Below, in pieces: positions 40,058 to 50,020 of a stretch of DNA of 64,000 nt; within the stretch, counting starts at the first letter, position 1, and each line of letters begins with the position of its first letter. The stretch spans positions 54,830 to 118,829 of the forward strand of contig NZ_JAKRNS010000010.1 in the NCBI RefSeq assembly GCF_022346615.1, given 5' to 3'. The DNA comes from Staphylococcus sp. ACRSN (GTDB taxonomy: Bacteria > Bacillota > Bacilli > Staphylococcales > Staphylococcaceae). The notes beneath the pieces were generated by a model. The model was given only the letters and a program-made list of their open reading frames with translations. It was not told where the DNA came from and made no database searches. The position numbers and the translations under genes were made by a program.

Positions 40058-41338
40058 TTAATAAATACTTGTATGTTCTATCGAATATTGTTCAATACGT
40101 GTTTTCACAAAATTCATAAATCTACCAGCTTGTAAACCATCTAATATACGATGATCTATCGAAATACATAAATTCACCATATTTCTAATTGCAATCATGT
40201 CGTCGATAACAACTGGTTTTTTAATAACAGATTCAATTTGTAAAATCGCAGCCTGTGGATGATTAATAATTCCCATAGATGAAACAGATCCGAAAGTTCC
40301 AGTATTGTTAACAGTAAATGTACCGCCTTGCATATCCTCTGAACGTAACTTTTTATTTCTTGCTCTTTGTGCTAAATCATTAATTTCTCTCGCAATGCCT
40401 TTAATTGATTTTTCATCAGCATTTTTAATAACTGGCACATATAATTTATCTTCATCCGCTACAGCAATTGATATATTTATATCTTTATGCATAATAATTT
40501 CTGAATCTTGCCAACTACTATTTAATAATGGATAAGCTTTTAGACCTTCTGCTACAGCTTTTACAAAAAATGCAAAGAAAGTCAGATTGTAACCTTCGTT
40601 TTCTTTAAAACTATTTTTATGATAGTTTCGTGTTTTTACTAAGTTAGTCGCATCCGCTTCGACCATCATCCATGCGTGAGGTATTTCATTGACACTATTT
40701 ACCATATTTTGCGCAATTTGCTTTCTGACACCATTAACAGGAATAGATGAACCTGGTGAAGGTTCATTATATTTTGCTTGTTGAATTACTTTAGGTGAAT
40801 CTTTAGGCGCAATTACAGTTTGTTGTTTATTCCCTGTACCTTCTTTTATTGCCTTTTGTATATCTTTTTTAGTAACACGTCCTTCAAACCCTGTACCTAC
40901 AACTTGAGATAAATCAATTTGATTTTCAGAAGCTAATTTAAACACAACAGGTGAATAACGGCCATTATTTTTAGGTTGATTGTCATTAGTTTTAGAAGTG
41001 TTAGATAATTCGGATGTTTGTGTCGTAGTTTCTTCAACAGTTTCTGAACTTTGATGTTTATCAGATGGTTGTTCAGTTATATTGTCGCTATTTTGTTCTA
41101 CATCTTCATCAGTTGCCAGTAGACAAATCACTTCCCCAACTTGAACAGTTGCACCTTCTTCTACTAATATTTCTTTGACCGTACCTGAATATGATGAAGG
41201 TACTTCTGCTGTTACTTTATCTGTGATAACCTCACAAAGTGGATCATATTCCTCGATAGTATCTCCAATTGATACAAGCCACTGTTCAATAGTACCTTCG
41301 TGTACACTTTCACCGAGTTTAGGCATTTTTATTTCCAT
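40058..41338 (-). CDS. bkdB: Branched-chain 2-oxoacid dehydrogenase E2 (lipoyl acyltransferase)
   Basis: Core subunit of the complex that makes branched acyl-CoA primers for fatty acids. Lipoyl domain at 1-75 with the modified Lys41 in ITDKVTAE, a Gln/Ser/Thr-rich linker, a subunit-binding domain (about 128-165, VVGTGFEGRVTKKDI) and the catalytic domain ending SIDHRILDGLQAGRF. Length 426. Last gene of lpdA-bkdAA-bkdAB-bkdB. Lipoylation is needed, linking it to lipM (57 kb). Confidence 0.95.
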   Translation of the reverse strand: MEIKMPKLGESVHEGTIEQWLVSIGDTIEEYDPLCEVITDKVTAEVPSSYSGTVKEILVEEGATVQVGEVICLLATDEDVEQNSDNITEQPSDKHQSSETVEETTTQTSELSNTSKTNDNQPKNNGRYSPVVFKLASENQIDLSQVVGTGFEGRVTKKDIQKAIKEGTGNKQQTVIAPKDSPKVIQQAKYNEPSPGSSIPVNGVRKQIAQNMVNSVNEIPHAWMMVEADATNLVKTRNYHKNSFKENEGYNLTFFAFFVKAVAEGLKAYPLLNSSWQDSEIIMHKDINISIAVADEDKLYVPVIKNADEKSIKGIAREINDLAQRARNKKLRSEDMQGGTFTVNNTGTFGSVSSMGIINHPQAAILQIESVIKKPVVIDDMIAIRNMVNLCISIDHRILDGLQAGRFMNFVKTRIEQYSIEHTSIY

Positions 41339-41350
41339 GATTGTGCCTCC

Positions 41351-42334
41351 TTAAAATTCTGCAAGTTCACGCATTTTTGTTTTTATTTTATCTGGATTAA
41401 TCATAAACTCATCTTCTAGTGTTGGTGCAAATGGCATAGATGGGACATCTGGTCCTGCAAGTCTCATAATAGGAGCATCTAAGTCAAATAAACAATTTTC
41501 AGAAATGATAGCAGCAACTTCAGAAATCACACTACCTTCTAAATTATCCTCTGTAACTAATAAAATTTTACCAGTTTGTTTTGCACGTTCTATGATTGTT
41601 TGTTTATCTAGGGGATAAACAGTACGTAAATCAACAACTTCCACATTGATATCTTCCTCAGCTAACATATCTGCTGCTTGTATACAGTAATTAACGCATA
41701 AGCCATATGTGAATACTGTGATATCATCACCATAACGTTTCACATCCGCTTTACCAATTGGCACAGTATAATATGATTCAGGAACTTCTTCTTTTAAAAG
41801 TCTGTAAGCTTTTTTATGTTCAAAATATAGTACTGGATCATTGCTTTCGATAGATGCTAACAAAAGCCCTTTAGCATCATAAGGATTAGATGGAATTACA
41901 ATTGTTAGACCTGGTGTCGATGCAAATATTGACTCTACACTTTGTGAATGATATAACGCACCGTGTATACCTCCACCAAATGGAGAACGGATTGTAATTG
42001 GGCAATGGAAATCATTATTAGAGCGATATCTCATTTTTGCAGCTTCACTCATTATTTGGTTTGTAGCAGGTAATATATATTCAGCAAATTGAATTTCAGC
42101 AACTGGACGTTTCCCTAACATCGAAGCTCCAATACTCGTACCGACAATGTTAGATTCAGCTAAAGGTGTATCTAACACACGCGCTTCTCCATATTTTTCT
42201 TGTAAGCCTAAAGTAACTCCAAACACGCCACCTTTTTTACCTACATCTTCTCCCAATACAAACACATCTTTGTCTCGTTCCATTGCTTGGTCTAATCCTT
42301 GATGAATTGCTTCTAAGTAAGATAATTTAGCCAT
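41351..42334 (-). CDS. bkdAB: Branched-chain 2-oxoacid dehydrogenase E1 beta
   Basis: Beta subunit of the thiamine diphosphate decarboxylase. Contains VFVLGEDVGKKGGVFGVT, the transketolase-like pyrimidine domain PLAESNIVGTSIGASM, and YGLCVNYC near the transketolase C-terminal domain. Length 327. It overlaps bkdAA by 8 bases and precedes bkdB by 12, a tight operon. The staphylococcal name bfmBAB is also used. Confidence 0.95.
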   Translation of the reverse strand: MAKLSYLEAIHQGLDQAMERDKDVFVLGEDVGKKGGVFGVTLGLQEKYGEARVLDTPLAESNIVGTSIGASMLGKRPVAEIQFAEYILPATNQIMSEAAKMRYRSNNDFHCPITIRSPFGGGIHGALYHSQSVESIFASTPGLTIVIPSNPYDAKGLLLASIESNDPVLYFEHKKAYRLLKEEVPESYYTVPIGKADVKRYGDDITVFTYGLCVNYCIQAADMLAEEDINVEVVDLRTVYPLDKQTIIERAKQTGKILLVTEDNLEGSVISEVAAIISENCLFDLDAPIMRLAGPDVPSMPFAPTLEDEFMINPDKIKTKMRELAEF

Positions 42335-43325
42335 TATTTAAGCTCCCTTCTTCATAAACGTGTGTATAAGTTTCTTCTGGTGATGGATAAGGTGCTTTTT
42401 CTGCTTCTTTGGTAGCTTTATTTACAACATCTTTATGTTCTTTTTCTATTTCATCTAACCAGTTTTCATCAATGATTCCTTCTTCTAATAAAAATTGCTT
42501 AAAATTAACATTACAATCAAGTGATTTAAGACCATCTCTTTCTTCTTTAGAACGATATTTATCATCATCGTCTGAAGAGTGAGCAGTAAGTCGTGTACAC
42601 ATCGCTTCAATTAATGTTGAGCCACCGCCATTTAAACCACGTTCTCTTGCATCTTTCATTGCCTTATACATTGCAATTGGGTCATTTCCATCCACTGTTT
42701 CACCATGCATACCATAACCAATCGCTCGATCTGATAATTTTTCAGCACCATATTGTAATGAATCAGGAACAGAAATAGCATATTTATTATTTTCTATTAC
42801 GCAAATAAATGGTAATTTATGTACTCCTGCAAAGTTTAAACCTTCATGAAAGTCGCCTTGATTTGAACTTCCTTCGCCAACTGTGGTCATAGCTATATTG
42901 GATTTACCATCCATTTTTAGTGATAAAGCCGCTCCTACAGCATGTATAATTTGTGTACCTACTGGAGAACTCTGTGACAGGATGCCTTTTTCTCTTTTAC
43001 TAAAATGAGAAGGCATTTGTTTACCACCTGAGCTGATGTCATCTTTTTTACCGAATGCTGCTAACATTGAATCTAATGGAGTCATCCCTAAATACGTTAC
43101 AAGCGCTAAGTCTCGGTAATATGGTGAAGAAATATCACCTTCTTGCATGGCATAAGCCATACCTATTTGAGCAGCCTCTTGTCCTTGACAACTTATTACA
43201 AAGGGTATTTTTCCCGCACGATTTAAAAGCCACATGCGTTCATCTATTTTTCGTCCTAAATCCATCCATTTATACATATTCTGTAGATCTGTTTTATCCA
43301 AACCTACTGATTTATAATCAAACAT
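42327..43325 (-). CDS. bkdAA: Branched-chain 2-oxoacid dehydrogenase E1 alpha
   Basis: Alpha subunit holding the thiamine diphosphate motif (GEGSSNQGDFHEGLNFAG, then ENNKYAIS). The phosphorylation-loop region and RLTAHSSDDD match the 2-oxoisovalerate type more than pyruvate dehydrogenase. Length 332. AAGGAGG precedes the ATG. Situated between lpdA and bkdAB. Confidence 0.95.
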   Translation of the reverse strand: MFDYKSVGLDKTDLQNMYKWMDLGRKIDERMWLLNRAGKIPFVISCQGQEAAQIGMAYAMQEGDISSPYYRDLALVTYLGMTPLDSMLAAFGKKDDISSGGKQMPSHFSKREKGILSQSSPVGTQIIHAVGAALSLKMDGKSNIAMTTVGEGSSNQGDFHEGLNFAGVHKLPFICVIENNKYAISVPDSLQYGAEKLSDRAIGYGMHGETVDGNDPIAMYKAMKDARERGLNGGGSTLIEAMCTRLTAHSSDDDDKYRSKEERDGLKSLDCNVNFKQFLLEEGIIDENWLDEIEKEHKDVVNKATKEAEKAPYPSPEETYTHVYEEGSLNNG

Positions 43326-43341
43326 GCTATTTCCTCCTTAA

Positions 43342-44763
43342 TTAAACGTGAATCGATCTATTTTCAACTTTTAAACCAAGCTCCATTAACACTTCAGAAA
43401 GTGATGGGTGTGCATGAGTTGTCAGTCCTAATTCTAGTGTTGAACCATTCATAAACTGGAACAACGAAACTTCATTTATCAATTCAGTAACATGAGGGCC
43501 AATCATACTTAGACCTACGACATTATCATTATCTTGATCGATTACGACTTCGCAAAAACCATTTTGATTTTTAGTGTCTTCTATTACAGCTTTTCCAATT
43601 GCTTTAAAAGGCACTTTATAAGTTCGTACTTTGATATTTTGCGCCTTGGCTTCATCTACATGCATACCAATACTCGCTATTTCTGGTTGTGTATAAACAC
43701 ACTTCGGCATGTGCATATAATCAACCGGAAGTGGTTGTTGTTCGAACATATGATCGATTGCTGTTATACCTTCTTTAGAGCCAACGTGTGCCAATTGTAA
43801 TTTTCCAATACAATCTCCAGCTGCATAAATATGACTATCTTCTGTTTGTTGGTTGTCATTTACTAAAATATGTTTACTATCAGATAGTTTAATTTTAGTA
43901 TTATTAAGCCCTATATCTTCTGTGTTTGGCTTACGCCCTATAGATACAAGTAATTTATCATATGTATTTGTATTGTTATTAATTGTAATGTCTACCTCAT
44001 TATCTCCGACATTAATATCACTGTCTGTAAGTTGTGTCTCTTCATAGAACTGAACACCTCTAGCTGTTAGTTCTTTTTTTAAAGTTTTAGCAATATTTTT
44101 GGATTCTGTTGGAAGAATACGCTCACCGGCTTCAATTACGGTTACTTCTACATTGAAATCAGTCATCATTGAAGCAAATTCCAATCCAATCACACCACCA
44201 CCTATTATCGCTAATCGTTTTGGAAGTTGTTCAAGATTCAAAATATCATCACTTGAAAGTACAACCTCATGATCGAATGGTAAGAATGGTAATGACATTG
44301 GTGTAGAACCAGTACAAATCAATACATTATTATTAGGAATCAATTCCGATTCTCCATCTTCAAATTCTACTGAAATGGTACCGCTTTGTGGAGAAAAAAT
44401 TGAAGGTCCTAAAATACGTCCTGTACCATTAAATACATCGATATTGTTATGATCCATCAAATGATTTACACCGTTAAACATTTGCTTTACTACTTCAGCC
44501 TTACGCTCTTGAATACGTGAAAAATTCAATTTGAAATTATCTACATCAACACCATATTCACTCGCAGTAGATATAGTGTGCATCACTTCGGCTGACTTCA
44601 ATAATGCCTTAGTTGGTATACAACCTTTGTGTAAACATGTACCACCTAAAAGTGATTGTTCAACAAGCGCAACTTTCTTTCCTAATTGTGAAGCTCTGAT
44701 TGCAGATACATAACCAGCCGTACCTCCGCCTAGTATAACTACATCATATTGTTGTTCTGACAT
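43342..44763 (-). CDS. lpdA: Dihydrolipoyl dehydrogenase of the Bkd complex
   Basis: E3 flavoprotein that reoxidises dihydrolipoamide. FAD motif ILGGGTAGYVSA, redox-active pair Cys43 and Cys48 (GGTCLHKGCIPTK), NAD motif IIGGGVIGLEFASM and the C-terminal THAHPSLSEVL with the His/Glu base pair. Length 473. First gene of the bkd operon; AGGAG precedes the ATG. A separate E3 for pyruvate dehydrogenase is expected elsewhere. Confidence 0.95.
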   Translation of the reverse strand: MSEQQYDVVILGGGTAGYVSAIRASQLGKKVALVEQSLLGGTCLHKGCIPTKALLKSAEVMHTISTASEYGVDVDNFKLNFSRIQERKAEVVKQMFNGVNHLMDHNNIDVFNGTGRILGPSIFSPQSGTISVEFEDGESELIPNNNVLICTGSTPMSLPFLPFDHEVVLSSDDILNLEQLPKRLAIIGGGVIGLEFASMMTDFNVEVTVIEAGERILPTESKNIAKTLKKELTARGVQFYEETQLTDSDINVGDNEVDITINNNTNTYDKLLVSIGRKPNTEDIGLNNTKIKLSDSKHILVNDNQQTEDSHIYAAGDCIGKLQLAHVGSKEGITAIDHMFEQQPLPVDYMHMPKCVYTQPEIASIGMHVDEAKAQNIKVRTYKVPFKAIGKAVIEDTKNQNGFCEVVIDQDNDNVVGLSMIGPHVTELINEVSLFQFMNGSTLELGLTTHAHPSLSEVLMELGLKVENRSIHV

Positions 44764-44929
44764 ATTTTTACTCCTAACTATATGTTTTCGCCGTTAACAT
44801 GTTTTTTAATTATGACTTATCATGTTAGCGAATCAATATGCGACATTAAATCAATAATATAAATATTAACAACCATACTATTGTATTATAGAAGTTAGTA
44901 TGATAATAAATTATATTGCTTCAATTAAT

Positions 44930-44972
44930 ATAACTTTCATAGTTCAAATAAATTTTGAATTATGAAAGTTAT
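44930..44972. repeat. Long palindrome upstream of the bkd operon
   Basis: Arms ATAACTTTCATAGTTCAAA and TTTGAATTATGAAAGTTAT, nearly perfect, with no T run after either arm. It is not a standard terminator and could be an operator region or a structured RNA. Confidence 0.5.
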
Positions 44973-45287
44973 TTAAAAAGGACCGTATAATTTCTATTCA
45001 CATACATAAACTTATTTCACTGTATCAGATTGATTGTTGTAATCAGGCATTTTTTATAACCTGCTACTAATTTTATATTATAAAAATCCGCATTTAGTAG
45101 CATATTTATAACCTATTCATTTTATAGCCACTTAATACTTTACCATATAATGTCCAGAAAAATGAATAATCAATATATTACATAACAAAATTTTAGACAG
45201 TTAATTTACCGTTTTTACAAATATTATTGCTGCTTCCTCTTATAGTTTACATCAAAGAAACTGTTTATTAAATTAAAAACCTATTAA

Positions 45288-45318
45288 GATCTCTTTTAAT
45301 TAATTATTAAAAGAGATC
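45288..45318 (-). terminator. Terminator after the Ptb-like gene
   Basis: Thirteen-base arms GATCTCTTTTAAT and ATTAAAAGAGATC. The T run on the minus strand is a little distant (TTAATAGGTTTTT). Confidence 0.6.
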
Positions 45319-45327
45319 CTACTTCAA

Positions 45328-46224
45328 CTAAGAATTAATTTTTAACGCTAATAACAACGAATCAATTTTACTTTGCTTAGATGCAGAAATTTCATTTAAA
45401 ACAATCGGGAATTTTGCACCAATGATTAGACTAGCTATTCGCGCTTGACCAAATAATGTAAGGGCTTTGTATAATGGATCTCCAACATCTTTGTTGGCTA
45501 CTACAATTGCATCAACATCTCCTGCAATTTCAGATTTGAAATTGTCTTTAATGACACTTTCCATGTTTGTAGCATATTCAAATGTCAATGGGCCTCCTAC
45601 TAACAATTCATTATTACCTATACGTTCAAACGTAAGTTTGATTTTTTCAGCTTCTGTAGCTGATTTTATCTTTCTGTTTGGAAAATTAACTGAAGATAGT
45701 AGTGCAACCTTTAGTTGTTTATAACCAATTGATTGTGCAAAATTTTGTAAATTTTTAATAATTTGCTTCTTTTCTTCAACCGTAGGTGCAACATTGAAAT
45801 ATGCGTCACTCAGCATTAAATGTTTATGATAATGTGGCAAATCTATACATGCTACATGGTTTAAGTAACCATAGCGTTCAATAAACTGATGGTTACTTAA
45901 AATAAAAGCAAACATTTTGTTATCTTCAATGTTGCCTTTCATTAACACATTAACTTTGCCTTGTGCCAAATCGTTAGAACATGTATTAAATAGTGCTTGT
46001 TCTGATTCGAATTCATAAGTATGTACCCTAGTAATCAGCGTACTATCGATGTTGTAAGAGCGAATCAACTCTGTAGGATCTTCAATATCATACAAATGAA
46101 GTTCTATATTAGTTTGTTTTAGTACAGTTAATAACACAGAAATTATTTTCTCGTCATTTGCAAATAAAACTGCTACCTTGCCATTTAATGCTTGTGTTGG
46201 CTCAACTAAATGTTGGTATTGCAT
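45328..46224 (-). CDS. Phosphate acyltransferase, Ptb-like
   Basis: PTA_PTB family protein, possibly exchanging acyl groups between CoA and phosphate. Recognisable blocks are VLMKGNIEDNKMF, HLMLSDAYFNVAPT, VALLSSVNFPNRKI and GPLTFEYA. Length 298 fits phosphate butyryltransferase. In Bacillus ptb lies at the front of the bkd operon with buk and bcd. Here neither a kinase gene nor a leucine dehydrogenase gene is next to it, and 560 bases separate it from lpdA. Substrate inferred only. GAAGGG precedes the ATG. Confidence 0.8.
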   Translation of the reverse strand: MQYQHLVEPTQALNGKVAVLFANDEKIISVLLTVLKQTNIELHLYDIEDPTELIRSYNIDSTLITRVHTYEFESEQALFNTCSNDLAQGKVNVLMKGNIEDNKMFAFILSNHQFIERYGYLNHVACIDLPHYHKHLMLSDAYFNVAPTVEEKKQIIKNLQNFAQSIGYKQLKVALLSSVNFPNRKIKSATEAEKIKLTFERIGNNELLVGGPLTFEYATNMESVIKDNFKSEIAGDVDAIVVANKDVGDPLYKALTLFGQARIASLIIGAKFPIVLNEISASKQSKIDSLLLALKINS

Positions 46225-46286
46225 ATTAACAACGCCCTTCTATTATTGATCATATACAGTAATACAAATCAAACAATATTCAATCT

Positions 46287-47966
46287 TTAGCTTGTAGCGT
46301 GATTCTGCTCAATCATTTCCTTAGCATTTTGTCGTGTTAGTTCTGTAACACTAGCACCAGAAATCATGCGTGCGACTTCGTCTATTCTCTCATCACCAGT
46401 CAAATCTTTAACCTGAGTAGTAGTTCTATCGTCATTTGAAGCTTTACTGATTAATAAATGATAATCACTCATTGTAGCAACTTGCGGTAAATGTGAAATA
46501 CATATGACTTGAATATGTTTAGCTAAATCTTTCATTTTCTCCGCCATTTTTTGTGCTGCTTGTCCAGAAACACCGGAATCTACTTCATCAAATAAGATAG
46601 CTGTTTGACCTCGGCTTTTAACGAATATCGTTTTAAGTGCTAACATTATTCTTGATAATTCACCGCCAGATGCTATTTTATTTAAACTTTTTAACGGTTC
46701 TCCTTTGTTAGGACTAATTAAAAATTCAACAAACTCAATACCTTCACGATTGGGTTTATCTAAAGGTTTAAATGATATCTCTAAATTCGCATCTTTCATT
46801 TGTAGATTTTGTATTTCATCGACAATGTGATTTCTCAATTGTTGCGCAACTTTACGTCTTTCTTTAGATAACTTCTCACCCAATTGCAGAATCTTTTGGT
46901 ATAAAGTATCAATTTGCTCACGCAATTGCGAAGTACTTTCTTCATAATTTTCAATTTTGTTTATTTCCAACGCCAATTTTTCTTGATAAGTAATTAATTC
47001 AGAAATGTCTTTACCGTATTTACGTTTTAAACTATTTAACAAATTCATTCTTGATTCTAACTCATTTAAATATTGCTCATCGAATTCAGTATTTGTTAAT
47101 TCGTCATATAATTGGTGCTTCGCATCTTCTAATGTATAGTAGAATTGATCAACATCTTCTTTCAATTTATCGTACTTATCAGGCAAAATTTCATTAATAG
47201 CTTCTAATTGTGTACTTAACTCATATAGGCGATCTGTGACTGCATGTTCGTCTGTTAGTGTAAGATGTGCATTATTTAATGCAAGGCTTAAATTTTCAGA
47301 GTTTTGAATGCGTTTAATGTCAAGTTCTAATTGCTCAATTTCTCCATCTTTTAAATGAGCCTCATTTATTTCATCTAGCTGAAATTTTAAAAGATCTAAG
47401 CGTTGTAACAATGCTTGATCTGCTGTCTCTAATGCCTCTAATTCTTTTCTTTTTGATTGATATTGGTCAAAAGTATCTACATATTGATTTAATAAATTTT
47501 GATAGGTGTCTTCTGCATAGTTATCTAACAATTGTAAATGATATTTTTGTTTTAGTAATGCTTGTGTTTCATGTTGTCCATGAATATCTAGCAATTCTTG
47601 CATTACTTTTCTTAAATCTTGAAGTGTAACCGTTTGGTTATTGATTCTACATATACTCTTGCCCGAACTGAATATTTCTCTTTTTACTAATAAAAAATCT
47701 TCATCACTATCAATTGACAATTCATTTAAAAGAGTAATTGCTTCTTTACTTTCATCTATATCAAAGATACCTTCAATGATTGCTTTTTTTTCACCATGTC
47801 TTACATAATCTGAAGAAGCACGCATACCAATTAGTTGTCCAATTGCATCAATAATAATTGACTTACCTGAACCAGTTTCACCACTAAGCACAGTAAGCCC
47901 ATCGCCAAAATGAACTTCTAATTCATCAATAATAGCAAACTGTTTTATTGATAAAGTTTGTAGCAT
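46287..47966 (-). CDS. recN: DNA repair protein RecN
   Basis: SMC-like ATPase recruited early to double-strand breaks. Walker A GETGSGKS near residue 29, two coiled-coil arms through the middle (about 150-360), then signature LASGGELSRIMLA and Walker B ILFDEVDSGVSG. Length 559. It lies 21 bases after argR, the classical argR-recN pair of Firmicutes. AAGGAAG precedes the ATG. Confidence 0.97.
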   Translation of the reverse strand: MLQTLSIKQFAIIDELEVHFGDGLTVLSGETGSGKSIIIDAIGQLIGMRASSDYVRHGEKKAIIEGIFDIDESKEAITLLNELSIDSDEDFLLVKREIFSSGKSICRINNQTVTLQDLRKVMQELLDIHGQHETQALLKQKYHLQLLDNYAEDTYQNLLNQYVDTFDQYQSKRKELEALETADQALLQRLDLLKFQLDEINEAHLKDGEIEQLELDIKRIQNSENLSLALNNAHLTLTDEHAVTDRLYELSTQLEAINEILPDKYDKLKEDVDQFYYTLEDAKHQLYDELTNTEFDEQYLNELESRMNLLNSLKRKYGKDISELITYQEKLALEINKIENYEESTSQLREQIDTLYQKILQLGEKLSKERRKVAQQLRNHIVDEIQNLQMKDANLEISFKPLDKPNREGIEFVEFLISPNKGEPLKSLNKIASGGELSRIMLALKTIFVKSRGQTAILFDEVDSGVSGQAAQKMAEKMKDLAKHIQVICISHLPQVATMSDYHLLISKASNDDRTTTQVKDLTGDERIDEVARMISGASVTELTRQNAKEMIEQNHATS

Positions 47967-47987
47967 GTTGATATCACTTCCTTAAAA

Positions 47988-48440
47988 TTATAATAAATTA
48001 AAGATTCGTGTCTTAATTGTTTCCCCTGCAGAATCATCCCTACAAATTATTAAACAAGTATCATCTCCACAAATAGTACCTAATACTTCTTCCCAGTCAA
48101 TTTGGTCTAATATTGCACCAATAGATTGCGCATTACCTGGAAGTGTTTTTAATACTAATAAATTACCGGTACCATCTATATTGACGAAGGAATCCATTAA
48201 ATATCTACCCAACTTTTCTAAAGGATGATATTTTCTATCGTTGGGTAAGCTATACACGTATTGTCCGGTTGGCGTTGGAACTTTAATAAGTTGAAGCTCT
48301 TTAATATCTCTAGACACAGTAGCTTGTGTAACGTTTAATTCGTACTCATTCAGTCGTCTTACTAATTCATCTTGTGTTTCTATTTTTTCATTTGAAATTA
48401 TTTCACGTATTTTAATATGTCTTACTGATTTTTTAGCCAT
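47988..48440 (-). CDS. argR: Arginine repressor ArgR/AhrC
   Basis: Hexameric arginine-responsive regulator of arginine synthesis and breakdown. N-terminal winged helix ([33 protein letters not shown]) and C-terminal arginine-binding and oligomerisation domain with [12 protein letters not shown]. Length 150. A weak ARG-box-like sequence (CGAATATTTATAC, 48459-48471) lies just upstream and might allow self-control. GAGGTG precedes the ATG. Confidence 0.96.
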   Translation of the reverse strand: MAKKSVRHIKIREIISNEKIETQDELVRRLNEYELNVTQATVSRDIKELQLIKVPTPTGQYVYSLPNDRKYHPLEKLGRYLMDSFVNIDGTGNLLVLKTLPGNAQSIGAILDQIDWEEVLGTICGDDTCLIICRDDSAGETIKTRIFNLL

Positions 48441-48921
48441 AACTTACACCTCTATAAACGAATATTTATACAATTAGTTTAACACATGCTTTTCAATACT
48501 ACTACTAAAGATGTTTTGTAATTTTACTCAATAGAACACCGTAATGACAAGTGATTGATACAAATTAAAACAATATTGCGATGCGATTAATTGCATTTAA
48601 TTCTATTGAAATAGGTTACATTCTTCGTATGTAATGAATAATTATAAAATTGTTTATAAGGTGTTTATACATAATCGACTGAAACAAAAGTCACCATCCA
48701 CAAAATAAAAGCTTTAACCTGTAATAGATTAGTTTTCTTATAATTATAAAATCAAATGATTTTCTGTATATAGAAAAACTCCCTTCAAAGTTTTCATTTT
48801 TCAAATGTCTACTTTGAAGGGAGCATGTCAGAATATAAAAGATATTTGCTAATTATTTTCTAGGATTTATATCCGATATTCTGATATATAATTATTTCTT
48901 TATTTATGCAAAACCATATTA
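48441..48921. other. Intergenic region between ispA and argR
   Basis: About 480 AT-rich bases with the argR upstream region and the ispA terminator (48779-48823). No ORF of note. Confidence 0.55.
48779..48823 (-). terminator. Terminator after ispA
   Basis: Thirteen-base arms CTCCCTTCAAAGT and ACTTTGAAGGGAG, with TTTTTC after it on the minus strand. It closes the accB-to-ispA gene run. Confidence 0.85.
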
Positions 48922-49788
48922 TTATGACTCTCTGTTATTAAATAATTTAATTACTTCTTCTAATTGCTTAATATCATATTTGGAAGGTAAACTAGATAGA
49001 CATTCAAAGGCTGCATTTGTATGATAAGCTAGTTTTTCTTCTGCGCCCTCTTTACCTAGTAATGACACATAAGTACTTTTATCATTTAATAAATCACTAC
49101 CTACTTTTTTACCTAATTTAGTTTCGTCGCCATATATATCTAGTAGATCATCTTTAATTTGAAACATCAAACCCAAATGTTCACTATAACGTTCTAATTG
49201 TGTCGCTACTATATTTTCAGGATTAGCAATATCAACAGCTGCCATTACAGCGAATTTAAGTAATGCTCCTGTTTTAGCATTATGAATTTGTTCTAGAGTT
49301 TCGATATCAATAGGCGCATTTTCACTTTCCATATCTAATGTTTGACCACCGACCATGCCAAGATGTCCACTCGCGCTAGATAATCTTTGAATCAACTTGA
49401 TTTTTGTCAAATCTTCTAAAATACGATCATTTGAAATTAATTCAAATGCCTTAGTTAATAAAGCATCACCAGATAGTATTGCTTTCCATTCTCCGAATAC
49501 TTTATGATTTGTTGGTTTACCTCTTCTGAAATCATCATTATCCATTGCAGGAAGGTCATCATGAATAAGTGAATATGTATGAATCATTTCTAAACCTATA
49601 GCAGATGATAGTCCTTTATTATAATCATTACTTAACATTTCAAGTGTTAATAATAATAATACCGGACGAATTCGCTTGCCACCAGCATTCAATGAATAAA
49701 GCATGCTTTCTTCTAAGTTTGTGTTAAGCGTTGAATTTGGAATTGATTCTGAGAGTAATTGGTTAATTTGATTTTGTAGACTAGTCAT
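48922..49788 (-). CDS. ispA: Farnesyl diphosphate synthase
   Basis: Makes farnesyl diphosphate, the precursor for HepT, undecaprenol and other isoprenoids. Aspartate-rich motifs [10 protein letters not shown] and IKDDLLD, with [14 protein letters not shown] place the start at the ATG at 49788 ([10 protein letters not shown]), which overlaps the xseB stop by 8 bases and aligns with the S. aureus start as I remember it. An ATG at 49800, with AAAGGA 11 bases ahead, is an alternative. Length 288 or 292. Confidence 0.93.
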   Translation of the reverse strand: MTSLQNQINQLLSESIPNSTLNTNLEESMLYSLNAGGKRIRPVLLLLTLEMLSNDYNKGLSSAIGLEMIHTYSLIHDDLPAMDNDDFRRGKPTNHKVFGEWKAILSGDALLTKAFELISNDRILEDLTKIKLIQRLSSASGHLGMVGGQTLDMESENAPIDIETLEQIHNAKTGALLKFAVMAAVDIANPENIVATQLERYSEHLGLMFQIKDDLLDIYGDETKLGKKVGSDLLNDKSTYVSLLGKEGAEEKLAYHTNAAFECLSSLPSKYDIKQLEEVIKLFNNRES

Positions 49789-50020
49789 CTTCGGATTCAT
49801 TTTGAACGACATCCTTTTCATCAGTTTCATTAGACATTAAATCATTTACTTTTTTCTCAGCATTTTTTAATGTTTCATCACATTCAGCTGATAATTTCAT
49901 ACCTCTTTGGTATAAATTTAAAGATTCCTCTAACGAAACATTTTCATTATCAAGTTTTTGGACAATAGTTTCTAATTCACTCATCATTTCTTCAAAACTT
50001 TGATTGTTTTCATTACTCAT
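49781..50020 (-). CDS. xseB: Exodeoxyribonuclease VII small subunit
   Basis: Small helical partner of XseA in the single-strand exonuclease Exo[22 protein letters not shown] and SLYQRG-type [16 protein letters not shown] are diagnostic. The start is the second ATG (50020), six bases after TTAGGTG, giving 79 residues. It overlaps xseA and ispA at its ends. The acidic tail is variable in this family. Confidence 0.95.
   Translation of the reverse strand: MSNENNQSFEEMMSELETIVQKLDNENVSLEESLNLYQRGMKLSAECDETLKNAEKKVNDLMSNETDEKDVVQNESEDD

Larger units (their letters stand above)
44764..45327. other. Non-coding stretch upstream of the bkd operon
   Basis: About 560 bases without a supported ORF on either strand. 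It contains the lpdA upstream region, a 19-base-arm palindrome at 44930-44972, a weaker inverted repeat (GCTACTAA...TTAGTAGC, about 45061-45106) and the ptb-side hairpin at 45288-45318. Confidence 0.55.
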
